DNA of 64,000 nucleotides, from the NCBI RefSeq assembly GCF_036373705.1, contig NC_089863.1:25275417-25339416 (forward strand). Reading direction: 5' to 3'. The position numbers and the translations under genes are program-made. The notes under the pieces are model-generated. The model did no database searches. It was not told the origin of the DNA and worked only from the letters and a program-made list of their open reading frames with translations. The DNA comes from Amia ocellicauda (Eukaryota; Chordata; Actinopteri; Amiiformes; Amiidae). This document shows, piece after piece, positions 11,845-23,394 of the stretch (its first letter is position 1; each line of letters begins with the position of its first letter).

Positions 11845-13529
11845 GGAACAAAAAATCAGTTGCTCTAGGGTAAAAATTGCACCAGGACCGAGATCATGAG
11901 CGCACAATTTGTTTCTACAGTATCTGTGCGACGTTCTTCCTGAACCCTGTTTCAGTGTTGAATGATCTTTCAAAGGGACAGTTTCATCCCTGCTTTTTTC
12001 CCCTTGTAATTTGTAGTGGCCCCGCCAGCTGCATCTCAGACACTTTTCAATTTTCCAGCAGTAGCACGTCCGTCTTTCACCCCTCAACCCTTCCCCTCTG
12101 CTCTAGTACTTATGCCTGACTGCTAATGGCTGGGTTAAGAATGGCATTCAGCAACAATAACAAAGACACACAACTCTTTTTTAAGCTTGTTTTGGTATAT
12201 TTGGTATATATTTGGTATAAGCTGTATATTGCATTTGCTGTGCAGTTACTACAGTAGCTTAACCCTTAAGAACACAGCATGGCGTATATATGTTTGAACC
12301 GTTGAACAAGGTCTTCAAAACTATTTAACCCCAAGTCACCAGGCAAGTAGACTGTACACACTTAGCACTTTGGTACCTGGGTTTAATGCTTGGCAAAAGA
12401 AAGTGTGAGACGTGTGTTATATTGAGTTCCAGAGCTGTGGCAGTTAATGTCTGAGATGCCAGTTCTCAAGGAGGGCAGTGGGAATATTATAGATTGCTTT
12501 CCTCATTATTTGTGCTTTGTCTTCTGCAGCTAGACTAAAAAGGGGGAGTAAGAATCCATTAAAAAAATTGTGATTATTGATGTATCTTTAGAATGCAAGA
12601 AAGTTAAATCTGTGCATTGTGGACCTACCTGCAGAGTCTCCACACACGGAGGTGTTGGATTGGTCCAGGCTTTGAAGAATGGTGCTGCTATGGGGGCAAA
12701 GAAAAAGACACAAGGAATTAACAAGATCCTGGTTTCACTCACTCTCTCACATCACCTCTCTCTCTTTCAATTCTGCTCTGTTTCACTTCACATGCAGTGG
12801 CACTGTATGGGCGTACCAAACCCGTAGGATCGCCAGTGCAATTAACATATTGCCAGCGAATATACGATAACGCAAAGCAAAACACACACACAGGCGTGAT
12901 TTAAAACAAGTCGTTTCATACCTAGAGCTGATATTGTATCCCTTGGGGACCGCCACGCATTTGTCACTGCCTTTGTCCCAGCCGCAGTATGGGTCGCGGG
13001 AGAGGACGCATTCTCGGCAGCTGTCCCCGTAGAGTCGGCAGTCCGCCAGGGGGAGGCGCTGTATCTCAGAGGAGGTGCCCACATAGAGGTGGCCCTGAGG
13101 GAGAGATGAAAGTCTTGTGTGAATGCGAGTAGTTTGTGTCCTAGTATGAGCAAAGTTATTATGAATATCTCGTTGAGTCACAATGTGTGCAATTGTGCGT
13201 ACCCCACTTCTGGTCAGGCCATTGCATACGAAGGGAATATCGGGTTCGTTTTTATCTTCCAGATATCAATAAAGGTTTTGGTTATTATAATTCTTTCATT
13301 GAGTGCTTTGGGTTTTGGCGTTTACCCAATTACTTTATATCTGGATACTTCATGAGTGTGCATGTACGCGTGTGTGTATAGAACAACATAATCTGCATGA
13401 CGCCTCAATACCTTCTGGGAGTCAATGGCCAGGGAGGTAACTGGGGTTTCGGTGTTGAACAGGGAGTACTGGGAGATGATGAAAGCTACTTCAGTGGTAT
13501 GCAGCACTTTCAGAACATTCCCTTTGTCT

Positions 13530-13563
<34 letters not shown>

Positions 13564-16500
13564 AGGGAGGGAGATAGACAGAAGAGAGAGTAGAGAGAGA
13601 GAGAGAAGGGAGAGAGAAGGAGGGAGGGAGATAGAAGAGAGAGAGTAGAGAGAGGAAGACAGAAGGGATTGAGAGAGTTAGAGGGGAGAGAGGGAGAGAG
13701 GAGGTGGGAGGGAGGGAGGGAGGGAGGGAGAGAGAGAGAGAGAGAACATCATCGCCGTCACTTTATTATTATTAGTATTATTATTATTTCTTCTGAGCAG
13801 ACACCCTTACCCAGGGCATCTTACAGTTTACATAAGAAACATTTGAAGTTATACAACCAGTACAATGAGCTGGGAGTTGGAGATGTTCAGGACTGCACTA
13901 CCCAGTCCACTCCACTGGGGGCCCAGAGTGTGCTGTGTCTTCCTTCAGCTTTATTAAATTGATTAATTTAAGTGATGCAACGTGAAGTCTTTTCTTGAAC
14001 CCGATGGATGCACGGCACACATTTGCATTGCGGCCGACTAGCCCATCGGTGTCCATTGCCAAATATTGCCATTGAAGTCGCAAGACCAAACTGGCCAGGC
14101 TGAATTGCAGCTGAGGCATTCCATGGACAAGTGCTGACCGTAGTTTGTCCAGACAGGCTTGCCATAGGTTTTATTTAGGGATTGCAACGTTGTGTGTGCG
14201 CTGTTGTTGTCATGCGGGTGGCAGCAATAACACATCGACCAATCAGGAGGCAATAATTAAAGGGGCGGGGCTACAAAAACCTGCTGAGGTGGGGCTCTCC
14301 AGGATCAAAGCTGGAGCCTCCAGATGCATATTGTGCCTGTGGATATGTGCTTCACCAATAGGAGTTGGCACCATCATACACTCCACCTTCCCTCTCACCT
14401 GTGCCCAGGTACAGGATGCTGTAGTGTTCATCGTTGACTCCCAGCACCATGTCGGCAGCGGCCTTGGTGAATCTCTGCGTGGTGGGCAGGGTCAGAGGAC
14501 CTTTCCCCACTGGCTGGATGGCGCCCTCAAGTTCGGGGTGGTCTCGGATCACGCTCAGGGTCTTGGCTGCCAAGGTGGAGGTGACATTCTTAAACGCACA
14601 CTGGAGAGAGTGAGAGCGGGGAGAGGGACAGTGATAAGGAAAGGAAGGGAGAAAGATGGTGGGAAGGAGAAAGAAGGAGAAAAAAGGTTAAGAGAGACAG
14701 AAGAAGATAGGGGAAGGAGGAACAGAAGGAGGAGAGAAAGAGGGTGGAAAGAGAGAGGGAAAGGGAGGAAAGGGGAGGGGTGAATAGAAAGAAGGTAGAA
14801 AGAGACAGACAGGTAGGTAGATAAGCACTTGCGAAGGGATTAGAGTCGGGGGCGAGAGGGGGGGTGCGTTACCGTTCCGGGCCGATGTGCTGGCAGGCTG
14901 CTGCTGTAGCCCTTCAGTTTGGATGTGCTGAAACTCTTGTCTATCTCCTCGATGGAGTAAGCACACACCACAGTAGAGTCCCTGAGCAAGAAGTAAGGAC
15001 AGGATGGGGTCAGGATCTCCTACAAACTCTTATCTAATCAGCTGTTCTTCATTTCCAGCTCTAGGTCAAGTTCTATATCCCCCCAAACTAGCTACACCAT
15101 TTGAATCCAGGCTATAGGACACATCCTGAACTGAACCATTCTAGAGGAGTCCTGGGGGAAGTTCATTGACCACCCCTCCCCCCAGAAACTCCCTCAGCTA
15201 CCCAGATCATTACAGTTGCTCGAGCCCCAAGATCTTGGTGGATGAGTCACTAGAACCTCTCACCAGGCATTGGCGAAGACTCCGTACAGGACTCCGGTCC
15301 TCTTCTCCACACCAGTCAGGAGAAAGGCCTCCTTGAAGCGATTGTATTGCTGGGGGCTGTTGCGCACACCACACATGATTCGAGCCTTCAGGAACGTGGT
15401 CCAGGAATCGGGCAGAACGTTCTTGATGCCCCCTTCATCCACCTGCGTTTCCGGAGATGACACGCCACCAAACAAAACAAAAAAAAAGGTCACGACACAT
15501 TTCAGTCGCTACGGTAACCCCATTAGTAACCTAACCTCCCCTTCCTAGCTTCAGCTGGTTGTATTTTAACCCAGCAATGCTCTCACCTGGTCCCCATTCA
15601 CATAACAAATTAGAAACAATCTGAAACTGGATTGGAATGCCACCTTTTTCCACTGACTTTTGAGCCCCGCTCAGTTCAGATGAGCTTCAGTGCCAGTAGG
15701 AGGAGAGGTGGGGTTAAGGCAATTACAGTTTTGTTTATTTGTTTACCATGCAGACACGCCCAATTCTTGCCCGGTAAGGGTCCTCGTCTACAGTGGCTGT
15801 CCTGTTTTTCTCGCTGAAGAAGAAGTAGATCTCCTCCTTGTGGCTAGACACCCCGGGGACCATGGCCGCACCAGCAAACTCAGGGTCTGAGACAGAGGTA
15901 GAGAGGGGCTTTTGCATACACATTACATCACCCCAGACAGCACCACCCAGCCCATACCCATGTTTTGTTTCATTTTGGAAGGGATCTGTATATATACCAG
16001 CACTGTAAAGAACCCTTTCATTGTTATTATTCACTTATTTAGCAGACATCTTGATCTAGGGTGATTTAAAAGGTTTAAAACTAGATTTTGCCAAATACAA
16101 TCCATGTTAATTTTGAAAGCCATAAAAACAAAACCTGCTACCCCTTCACACCACCCTCAATCCCTACCCCATCCCCCTTCCAAACCCAGGTCCCTCACTC
16201 ACTCTGCAGCCACTTGTCCTCAGTCTTCAGCAGCCTGCGGGGGCCGTAGGTGCGACGGATGGAGCCTCCCCCCTGCCCGGATGCGGAAAGCGCCGAGTAC
16301 AGGTTCCCCTCTGAGAGACAGACAGGCACAGCATTACAACCCTGCGGTACGGCTGGGCCACAACATGCCTCTTCAGTACGGAAGCCCCGGTGGTTGACCT
16401 GACACATCTTCCTCCTTCAAACCAGAGAAATAGCATCCTACTCGAGTATTTAAATATTAGTGGTGACTTCCAACGACTTTCCCAGAAGTTCTGTGAGTAG

Positions 16501-18532
16501 CACTAGTTTGGACTAAAGCGTGCATTTTATAATATCATTTTTTGTACATGTAAAATCTTTGCCATTTGTTGTCCATTCTCCAGAAGACCCATGGCATCAC
16601 ACAACTGACTGCTGATAAGAAGCTGGGAAGGATCTTGTTCCCATTTTGAAGAAAAATAAGAACACCGAGAATGCCGCTCCAATAAATATCCAATAAAGTA
16701 TGAATACACATTTTTTTACTTTTCTATTTTACACATATTTGGCTTACCTGTGGAAAGACTGATGGATCGCTGAGAGGGGAATGGCGGGGTGATGTGGGAG
16801 GCCACCATCAGCTGGCCATTGCTGGTTGTGTCTGTCAGCTCAGTTTCATTTTGCTGAAAAAGGGGAGAGAAACATGTGGCCAAGAAGATCAGACTTTGCT
16901 ACTGCTTTGCAATGATTAAAAAAACACCCACAAAATCACACACTTCCTTTGAGCTCTGAAGCTTGAGAAATGCTTGAGATATTCAGGTTTCATTCCTGTG
17001 ACATTAATACATGCATTGACTAGGAAGCTGTGCCCATTATTGTAAAGTGTGCCCAGCGTTTGTACAGGTCAACCACTGGGAACAAAAATACATATGGAAG
17101 TTGTGTGGTTGTATTATTATTATTATTAATAATAAATAAATGAATAAACACCATTACCAAAAGCCAACACTTGGGGCTACCAGCATTTGTGCCACAGATC
17201 ACAAAAGTGTCGTTGACTTTCTGAATAACGGTGATGAAGTTCTCACACTCGGCCTGAAAAAATAAACATAACAGATTAAATAAGACAGAAAGCAAATAAC
17301 AAAACAAAAATGCAAACTCCAGGAACCACTTACACCCAAGAGAAAAGCACACCTGGTCATCTGATCAAATTACACCTATAGAAGGTGGTTTAAAGCTGTA
17401 CTCTTAACAGTTATCATTGTTCAGGCAAGTTAAGGTGATCAGCCACCCTACTATATCTCTTGCCACCCCAAACAAAAAAAAACAGAGCCACCTGGCCCTG
17501 TATCAGAGTGGACGGGGGTGTCAGCACTCTTGCTCTTTGCTTCTCCTTACCTCTGGTGCAGCACGTCTGTCCAGGCAGGCTTCTCTGCCATTCTCATCTA
17601 ACGTCACCGGAATCTGGGAAAGGAAAGGTGAAGACTGAGATGGGCTAGGCAAGGACTGAGACTGGATGGAATACCCCCTTGTTTAGCATACCTTACTGTA
17701 AGTGCATGTCTGTTTCATTACAGTGTGTGTATCTTTTCTATATTGTGCTGCACTGTGCAATCTATTTGTCGTGTGTATGGATTACAGCACGACAGTTGTT
17801 ATAGTTGTAACCCAACTCCACAACCACAAAACATCCACTTTGCACGGCCTCTTATTTGCAACTTGATAGACAAATCCCGCACCCTTGTGGTAAGATCCTG
17901 TAACTGCTTCGCCAAGCCTACCTGCGTCTCCTTCAGCCCGGATTCCGTGAAATTCAGCACATAGATCACAGCTCGGCCGCCAATATAGATGACGTCAGTG
18001 CCCTCTTGGTGGAAAAGCGATGTGTAGTTCTCAGGGTTGGCATAATGAAACCGTGCGGGCTCTGGAAAATATGTTTGGTTTAAGAAATGCAAGCAGAACA
18101 CGTTAAGATAGCTATTCGTAATTTCTTTACACACACGCACAGACCTATAGTAATCACATGTGTTCTTACATATTTGATATGAAAACTGATAAGCTGGAAG
18201 TCGTATATATTTTACACCTCTAGCCGCTGCTAAAAACAGCAAGAGAGGGAGGATAATCCGTATTTATATTAAAAGTTGCATCAAATAATTAAAATGTAAT
18301 AATGTTTAAACAGCAGAGGAATTCTTAAAAGAAAAATATATATATTATTTGCCTTTTAAAATATCTTCACTGTGGAGAATTCCGCCTCCTGCAGTGCGTG
18401 CCATGTAGCTGCCAGCACCGTGCTTTCTGGAAGTCGCACAAAAAGACCGCAGCGCTTTGCAATGGGACGATGTGATATATTAAAGGCCACGGTACCTATT
18501 CTACTACTACTACTACTACTACTACTACTATT

Positions 18533-18591
<59 letters not shown>

Positions 18592-18837
18592 GTTTTTAAT
18601 TAGTTAATTGCTTTAGGAAACTAACAGAAGGGTATCATGCATTCAGTCGGACACCAAGAATGAATGAATGAATGGCTAAGACTACAATGCAAAACATCAA
18701 TAAAACAATAGACCTATAATAATATATAAGACCTAACAACATCATGATGGAAATAATAACACGCTATCCACAAAATGTGATACGCATCTGCAATTCAGGT
18801 GGCGTAACGACGTCCTCTTGTAATGAAGAGGGGGGGG

Positions 18838-18931
<94 letters not shown>

Positions 18932-19743
18932 AATTTTCCACCACTGCCTGGGGAGTGCGCTTGTAACGAGGTCGGTACGGCGGGGCTCTGCCGGTGTCGC
19001 GCTCCTGCTGCAGCCCCCGCTCAGCTCGTCAGCGCCTGCACCTGCATTGCAGTTGCGCAGCGCACAGAGCCGCACAACCGCCAATAAAGACGCATCTGTC
19101 TGTATAAATCGATGTAGACACACAATAGAAAGAAACAACACAGTTCCCTACAAATATTTCTAATCAAAGGAATGCAGTGTTTTTTCTTCTTATTTTTTTT
19201 GTTTGCACTAGCTTGTAACCCTCAGCACATACAAGTATCCATGGTGACCGTTGCGTATTCACGGTGGGCCCCCCGTTGGCCCGCTTGCACAGCCTGCGCC
19301 CTCACTAACTAATGCACATGTTGAGCACTATCCTGCTCACACATCCACCCGGTGCATCGTGGAGCATCCTTCTTTGGGACGTGCTGTTTTTTTGTTTGTT
19401 TGTTTGTTTGTTTGTTTTCGGCACGTGGCGTACGTGCTCCGCGTACAAAAGCAGACATTATTTGGGATGCATCAATGTGTTTTCACCGAGGAAAACTGTA
19501 CCGCATTGTTACGCACGACAGTGTTTGTGCAACGCAGGGTTACCGCAGAAATAATAATAATAAAAAAAATAATAATAATAATATGATTCCAATCGAAACG
19601 TAGTATTTTAGTTTCTCATTAATCCCCATTACATTATGTATTTATGAAACACCGCACTCATTCTCAAGCCCCACTTGCACACTGTAAACAACAACCATTT
19701 AAACGAACACAAGATTGTTAACACGATATTCTTGCATGCAAAC

Positions 19744-19778
<35 letters not shown>

Positions 19779-20203
19779 ATATGAATCAAAAAAGTGTGCA
19801 ACGGTTATTTGTTCTGCCACTAACGGCATCACAGTCGTGCTATGCCAATTAAGGAAGCAGCATCCGTCCTGCATCCTTGTCTCGCAGGGAGGCGTCTGGT
19901 AATTTGCATCACATCTCCTCAGTTCACCGAGACGTGAATGCATCAATCGTTATGGACCCTGACTGATTTCCCTGAGCTTTCCTTTCTGTAAAAACGGACC
20001 CAAACCTCCTAGCTGCCCCACTCGCGAATAGACCACCGACCCCTCATCATGCGAAAGGCGATATCATTACACTCGTCTAGCATACATGAAGGGAAAAGAA
20101 GAAAACACCCTACCTTGCAGAGTGAACTGCAGCCTCGGGAGCCTCTCGTTATTGGAGGCAGATGCCAGTGAAATTAAAGACCCGATAAAGATCAAAGCAT
20201 TCA

Positions 20204-20204
<1 letters not shown>
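11438..20204 (-). CDS. sema7a: Semaphorin 7A-like precursor, complete, 14 coding exons
   Basis: GPI-anchored semaphorin; in vertebrates the family signals through beta-1 integrins and plexin C1 in axon growth and immunity. Coding exons in gene order: 20204-20114, 18061-17922, 17613-17551, 17253-17158, 16853-16748, 16310-16203, 15886-15747, 15442-15264, 14981-14873, 14600-14399, 13527-13412, 13094-12922, 12687-12629, 11784-11438. All introns are GT-AG and all phases join, giving 642 residues (human about 666). Signal peptide ~1-17. Sema domain ~25-460 with CGTNA and typical cysteines. PSI ~468-525 with DPYCGWD. One Ig domain (C551/C597, WEK) ~530-615. A hydrophobic C-terminus (624-642) runs straight to the stop, as in a GPI signal. 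The Ig plus GPI end and the LQS...C linker identify 7A rather than the transmembrane classes. The RGD of mammalian SEMA7A is absent. The identification is from family recognition and no search was run. Confidence 0.93.
11791..11842. repeat. (GA)26 microsatellite next to the sema7a exon 14 acceptor
   Basis: On the transcribed strand this is ~50 nt of CT immediately upstream of CCCTTCAG, so it acts as the polypyrimidine tract. Confidence 0.9.
12922..13094 (-). CDS. sema7a: sema7a coding exon 12: end of Sema domain and PSI domain
   Basis: Residues 451-508. It begins GHLYVGTSSEIQRLPL, the last Sema blade, followed by the cysteine-rich PSI knot (C469, C476, C479 and the DPYCGWD signature). The acceptor is CCTCAG|GG. 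The donor AG|GTATGA splits a Ser codon that is completed by the C of the next exon (12687). Confidence 0.88.
13529..13746. repeat. Purine-rich GA/GGGA array next to the sema7a exon 11 acceptor
   Basis: GA repeats and AGGGAGGGAG blocks over ~215 bp. The sema7a strand reads CT-rich up to CTCCTCAG at the exon boundary (exon starts 13527). Confidence 0.85.
13770..13845 (-). repeat. L2/V-SINE-type 3' tail within a sema7a intron
   Basis: (ATT)n followed on the plus strand by TTTCTTCTGAGCAGACACCC and TTACCCAGGGCATCTTACA, the complement of the conserved 3' tail. It lies in the intron between coding exons 10 and 11. Confidence 0.55.
14601..14815. repeat. Purine-rich tract upstream of sema7a exon 10
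   Basis: Irregular GA/AAGGA sequence, almost pure purine on the plus strand; the sema7a strand is pyrimidine-rich up to CTCTCCAG at 14603-14601. Confidence 0.8.
15264..15442 (-). CDS. sema7a: sema7a coding exon 8 (Sema domain; site of the missing RGD)
   Basis: Residues 249-308. It begins VDEGG directly after VCM of the previous exon. Human SEMA7A carries its integrin-binding RGD at this point (C-RGD-QGG); here the equivalent residues are M248-V249-D250. The rest (SWTTFLKA, VYG/LYGVFANAW) matches the semaphorin core, so the alignment is anchored on both sides. The acceptor (ACGCAG) has a weak pyrimidine tract, but phase and homology support it. Confidence 0.85.
16018..16075 (-). repeat. Degenerate L2/V-SINE-type tail in a sema7a intron
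   Basis: TTATTATTCACTTATTTAGC then AGACATCTTGATCTAGGGTG is a decayed version of the same tail, minus orientation, between coding exons 6 and 7. Confidence 0.45.
18501..18591. repeat. (CTA)10 (TTA)19 compound microsatellite, sema7a intron 1
   Basis: CTA triplets 18501-18530 followed by TTA triplets to 18591. Confidence 0.95.
18831..18930. repeat. G10 followed by (TG)45, sema7a intron 1
   Basis: Ten G then 90 bp of uninterrupted TG, followed by a short CpG-rich stretch (18940-19080). Confidence 0.95.
19746..19775. repeat. A30 tract, sema7a intron 1
   Basis: Uninterrupted poly-A on the plus strand with no recognisable retroelement upstream. Confidence 0.9.
20114..20204 (-). CDS. sema7a: sema7a coding exon 1: start codon and signal peptide
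   Basis: Encodes residues 1-30 plus the first base of codon 31. The start MNALIFIGSLISLASA is a compact signal peptide with likely cleavage near residue 17. The donor reads CAAG|GTAGGG. The downstream exon at 18061 begins AG, completing a Glu codon (phase 1). The ATG lies four bases after a (TAA)n array that therefore forms part of the 5' UTR. Intron 1 is ~2.05 kb and contains a 90-bp GT array and a short CpG-rich stretch. Confidence 0.85.
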
Positions 20205-20246
<42 letters not shown>

Positions 20247-20247
20247 C
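20205..20247. repeat. (TTA)n microsatellite in the sema7a 5' UTR
   Basis: TTATTATT array ending four bases before the start codon; on the transcript it reads (AAU)n then AACAAUG. Confidence 0.85.
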
Positions 20248-20465
20248 TCAATGTCGTATTCGTTCTGGATTGATTGATAGGTATATCTCCCGTATCTGCG
20301 ACTCTTCTAGAATCGCGCCTTGTTCTTTCTCCGCCACCGGGTAATAATACCAAATTAATGAAAATAAACGTTATCTAGAAATGTGTACAGAGCAGCAGCG
20401 TTTTTCTTGTCGTTTTCTCCACCCTCTCTCGAATGTCCTCTTGGTTTTTATCTCTGCCTTATAGC
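20205..20465 (-). promoter_or_regulatory. Putative sema7a 5' UTR and TATA-like promoter
   Basis: On the minus strand a TATAAG box (20463-20458) lies in a GC-richer patch about 250 bp upstream of the start codon. A start site about 30 bp downstream would give an unspliced 5' UTR of roughly 220 nt ending in the (TAA)n array. This is inferred from position and motif only; an upstream non-coding exon is not excluded. Confidence 0.3.
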
Positions 20466-20600
20466 CTGCTCTGAAGAAGAGGGGCTCGCAGGCTCCACCT
20501 CAAAAAAAAAAAAAAAATGTGTGTGTGTGTGGAGGGGGGTAGAGTGTGGGAGGCTGGTTGAAAGTATTGATAAGACCCAGAACATCCAGTCATTCCTTTA

Positions 20601-20656
<56 letters not shown>
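20601..20656. repeat. (CA)(TA)n microsatellite
   Basis: ACACACAC followed by ~46 bp of TA, about 150 bp upstream of the putative sema7a promoter. Confidence 0.9.
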
Positions 20657-20659
<3 letters not shown>

Positions 20660-21016
20660 TGGCGGTTGAGTACTAGAGCTAGCTAGCTAATTTATCAGAA
20701 GGCTAAAAAAAAAAAAAAATTTGCTGAAAAATAACATAACTGACAAAAAACGCTCTATAACCAAGATAAGCGATAAAATCTACCTACCTCCCATAATTTG
20801 AATAATAATAATTATTATTAAGGTAATTAGAATGTAAATGCTCAACTAAACTTTATTTTATGTTGGTTTACTTTATTTTATTTTATGATTGATTGAGTGA
20901 ACTATCACTATCTCAATGTCGGAAATTACATGTAGCATCAACAAACATCTTACATCAGAAAAACAAATCCAAACATACACATAAACACATTAAGTACTTA
21001 ACATAAAGGTCTGGCA

Positions 21017-21305
21017 CACTAAAAAGTTAAGGTTCTTAAGCTGTTCTATTTAGAACCTTTGGGTTCTTCGTGAATTTATTTTCATTAAAAGTTCGATTAA
21101 ATCCGTCGTAGACACAAGGGATCATTTAATAATCATTTTTCATCATGATCGCGGTTTATTTAAGGTACATTTTAGGTTCTGTAAGGATCCTTGTTTGCAA
21201 GGAACCTTGGCAAAAGGTTCTAATAAGAACTTTTAAGGGTTCCTCCACAGTATCAACCCCAAGAACCCAAAAAATGTCTTATTAGAACCTTTACTTTTTA
21301 CAGTG
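21017..21305. mobile_element. Foldback element of the GGTTCTTA/TAAGAACC type
   Basis: The left CACTAAAAAGTTAAGGTTCT is an imperfect inverted copy of the right AGAACCTTTACTTTTTACAG TG. Internal TTAGAACCTTTGGGTTCTT and AAGAACTTTTAAGGGTTCC hairpins. Non-coding. Confidence 0.5.
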
Positions 21306-22846
21306 GAGGATACTTTTGGATACCAGGAAACGTATACAGTGGCAAATACATTAAAAAACATACATACATTGACAGTTTTAACAGCGTTTCTATTCTGGGA
21401 TTTTGAAATAGTTTTCATGTACTACTCGAGATCACTGGGGAGAACAGAGAAGAGAGGCTTTGTATTGGAAAATCTATGTTTATGAAAATAGAATTTAGTT
21501 AATACAAGAATAAAATTAATTAAATACACTTTTTTTTTCTCTCCCCCCTCTCGTCAAGGAACCCAAGCGGCACAATCTTCCACAATTAAGAGAATTCTTT
21601 ATAAACGTTATCGATCAGAAATATAGAGATGTAAAAAACGAACAATTTAAATCAATATCCCTCTTGATTTTGTTTAGTCATTAGCAGGGTATATCTATAG
21701 ATTATTCGAAAGGACACTTCCCTAAACTTTTTAGTGTGTAAGTACTTATGTGGTAGCAGCCATACCTTCTTCCAATCAATATCAGGTAATCTCAATGTCA
21801 ATCTCTCTATCCAACGTCACCGACTCACTACACTCCTAATACGCATGCGTACCTCCTAGTTCATTCTGGATCCTTTGATTGGATGGAAAATATGTCAGTT
21901 CATTCTGTAACAGATCTGATAGGTCGAAGCCTCGGAGCACATCCTCGGTTAATCACATTTTTACTGTGTGATTGTATGGAATGGGGGAGTAACATTTGAG
22001 TTGTAATGCGTTATGGATCATTTTCATCCACCGGTTCTCTGGTTCTTCCCCAGAGGGTGCTGTTGAGACTGTACCTTCATGGCAAAAGATTTATTGGAGT
22101 CATGTATTTTGTGACATGAATGTATTTGGTAAAGTTCAATCAAATGTTTAAAAAAGTGAGAGATCAGTGCTGGAAAGTGATTACACACGATTTCACGCCG
22201 CACATTTTTTTTAGCAATTAGAACGCGGGACGCAGAGATTTTAATTGAAAGAAGCCTTTTTTTACACGTCACGCTCTTTATAATTAGTTACTAATAATAT
22301 CTGAACTAGCCTGTATGCTCCTCGCCCGCAGACTAGATTGTCTTAATTGCATTTATCATGCGGTGGCTATAATCTTCCTTAATTTATACAGCAAATATAG
22401 GCCTATATGTATATGTGTATTTGGAAAGACGACTCCTCTAAGACATAGCTTAATGGCTGTATCGATTCCCAGTACCCGTGCATATTCATTGTATTGTTTT
22501 AAATCAAGGGTGTCAGACTTCTTAATTGGCTTCTTAATTGGTCTAATAAAACAATTAACTGGATCCATTTAACCCTTCTCTCCAGATTCTGAAATGTTCT
22601 GTGGGTTCACTGTTTTGGGCGATCAACAAATTGTAAGGTATCGGCTACAAAAATAAAATATGAAAGTTATAGATAATCCTACCCGAGGTAATCATGACAT
22701 TAATTAAGTAATTGGCCTTAAACTGTGCTAACTGATTGTATTATTCAAAGTCCCCTGGGATAAAATGGATAGGACAATGGGGTCACCACCGAGATTGGCA
22801 ACTTGTTGTAACAATACATGTTTCCTCTTTGTTCTTTATTTCTTTA
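21306..22846. other. No gene seen between sema7a promoter region and 22.8 kb
   Basis: AT-rich unique-looking DNA. 22518-22575 carries TTAATTGGTCTAATAAAACA-type text reminiscent of the hAT-like MITE interiors. Confidence 0.4.

Positions 22847-22914
<68 letters not shown>
22847..22914. repeat. (AAT)n microsatellite
   Basis: About 22 uninterrupted AAT triplets. Confidence 0.95.
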
Positions 22915-22916
<2 letters not shown>

Positions 22917-23248
22917 TGATCACCAAAAAGTAATTGGGAGCTCATGTTGGAACAAAAAACAGCAGACAGTGCAGCCCCCCAAGCCTGGGGTCTGACACCA
23001 CTATGATTGATGTTCGCCTGGCGTTTTCTTCCCTTTTAGCTTTAACGCAGTAGTTTTCAATGCTGATACAGTGCGGTCCGGACGCCTCTCTCGGGGGAGC
23101 TGTCAACGCCATCACCGCAGCGGTCAATGATCTGTCGGACACCGCCCACTCAGCGATAATGGGGTCGCCGACTCGGCAGTTGGGGAATCCCAATGCCACA
23201 ACATGTTTCTGTGGCATTTTTCAAAAGGTGTTAACTTGTTATAATATT

Positions 23249-23254
23249 ATTAAC

Positions 23255-23315
<61 letters not shown>

Positions 23316-23316
23316 G
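23249..23316. repeat. (AAT)n microsatellite
   Basis: About 20 AAT triplets, followed by impure AAT/AGT to 23352 and then the 70-bp minisatellite. Confidence 0.9.
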
Positions 23317-23394
23317 TAGTATTATTAATAATAGTAATCATAATAATAATACAGCTAACAGGAAATTCTGAGAATTTAGGGAAAGTTATAATTA

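Noticed and set aside
14145..14783. 212-codon open frame on the plus strand
   Set aside because: It lies antisense to sema7a exon 10 and a purine-rich intronic tract; the C-terminal RRRER run is translated GA repeat.
18744..19163. Frames with Cys-Val or Thr-His runs
   Set aside because: Translation of the (TG)45 array in sema7a intron 1.
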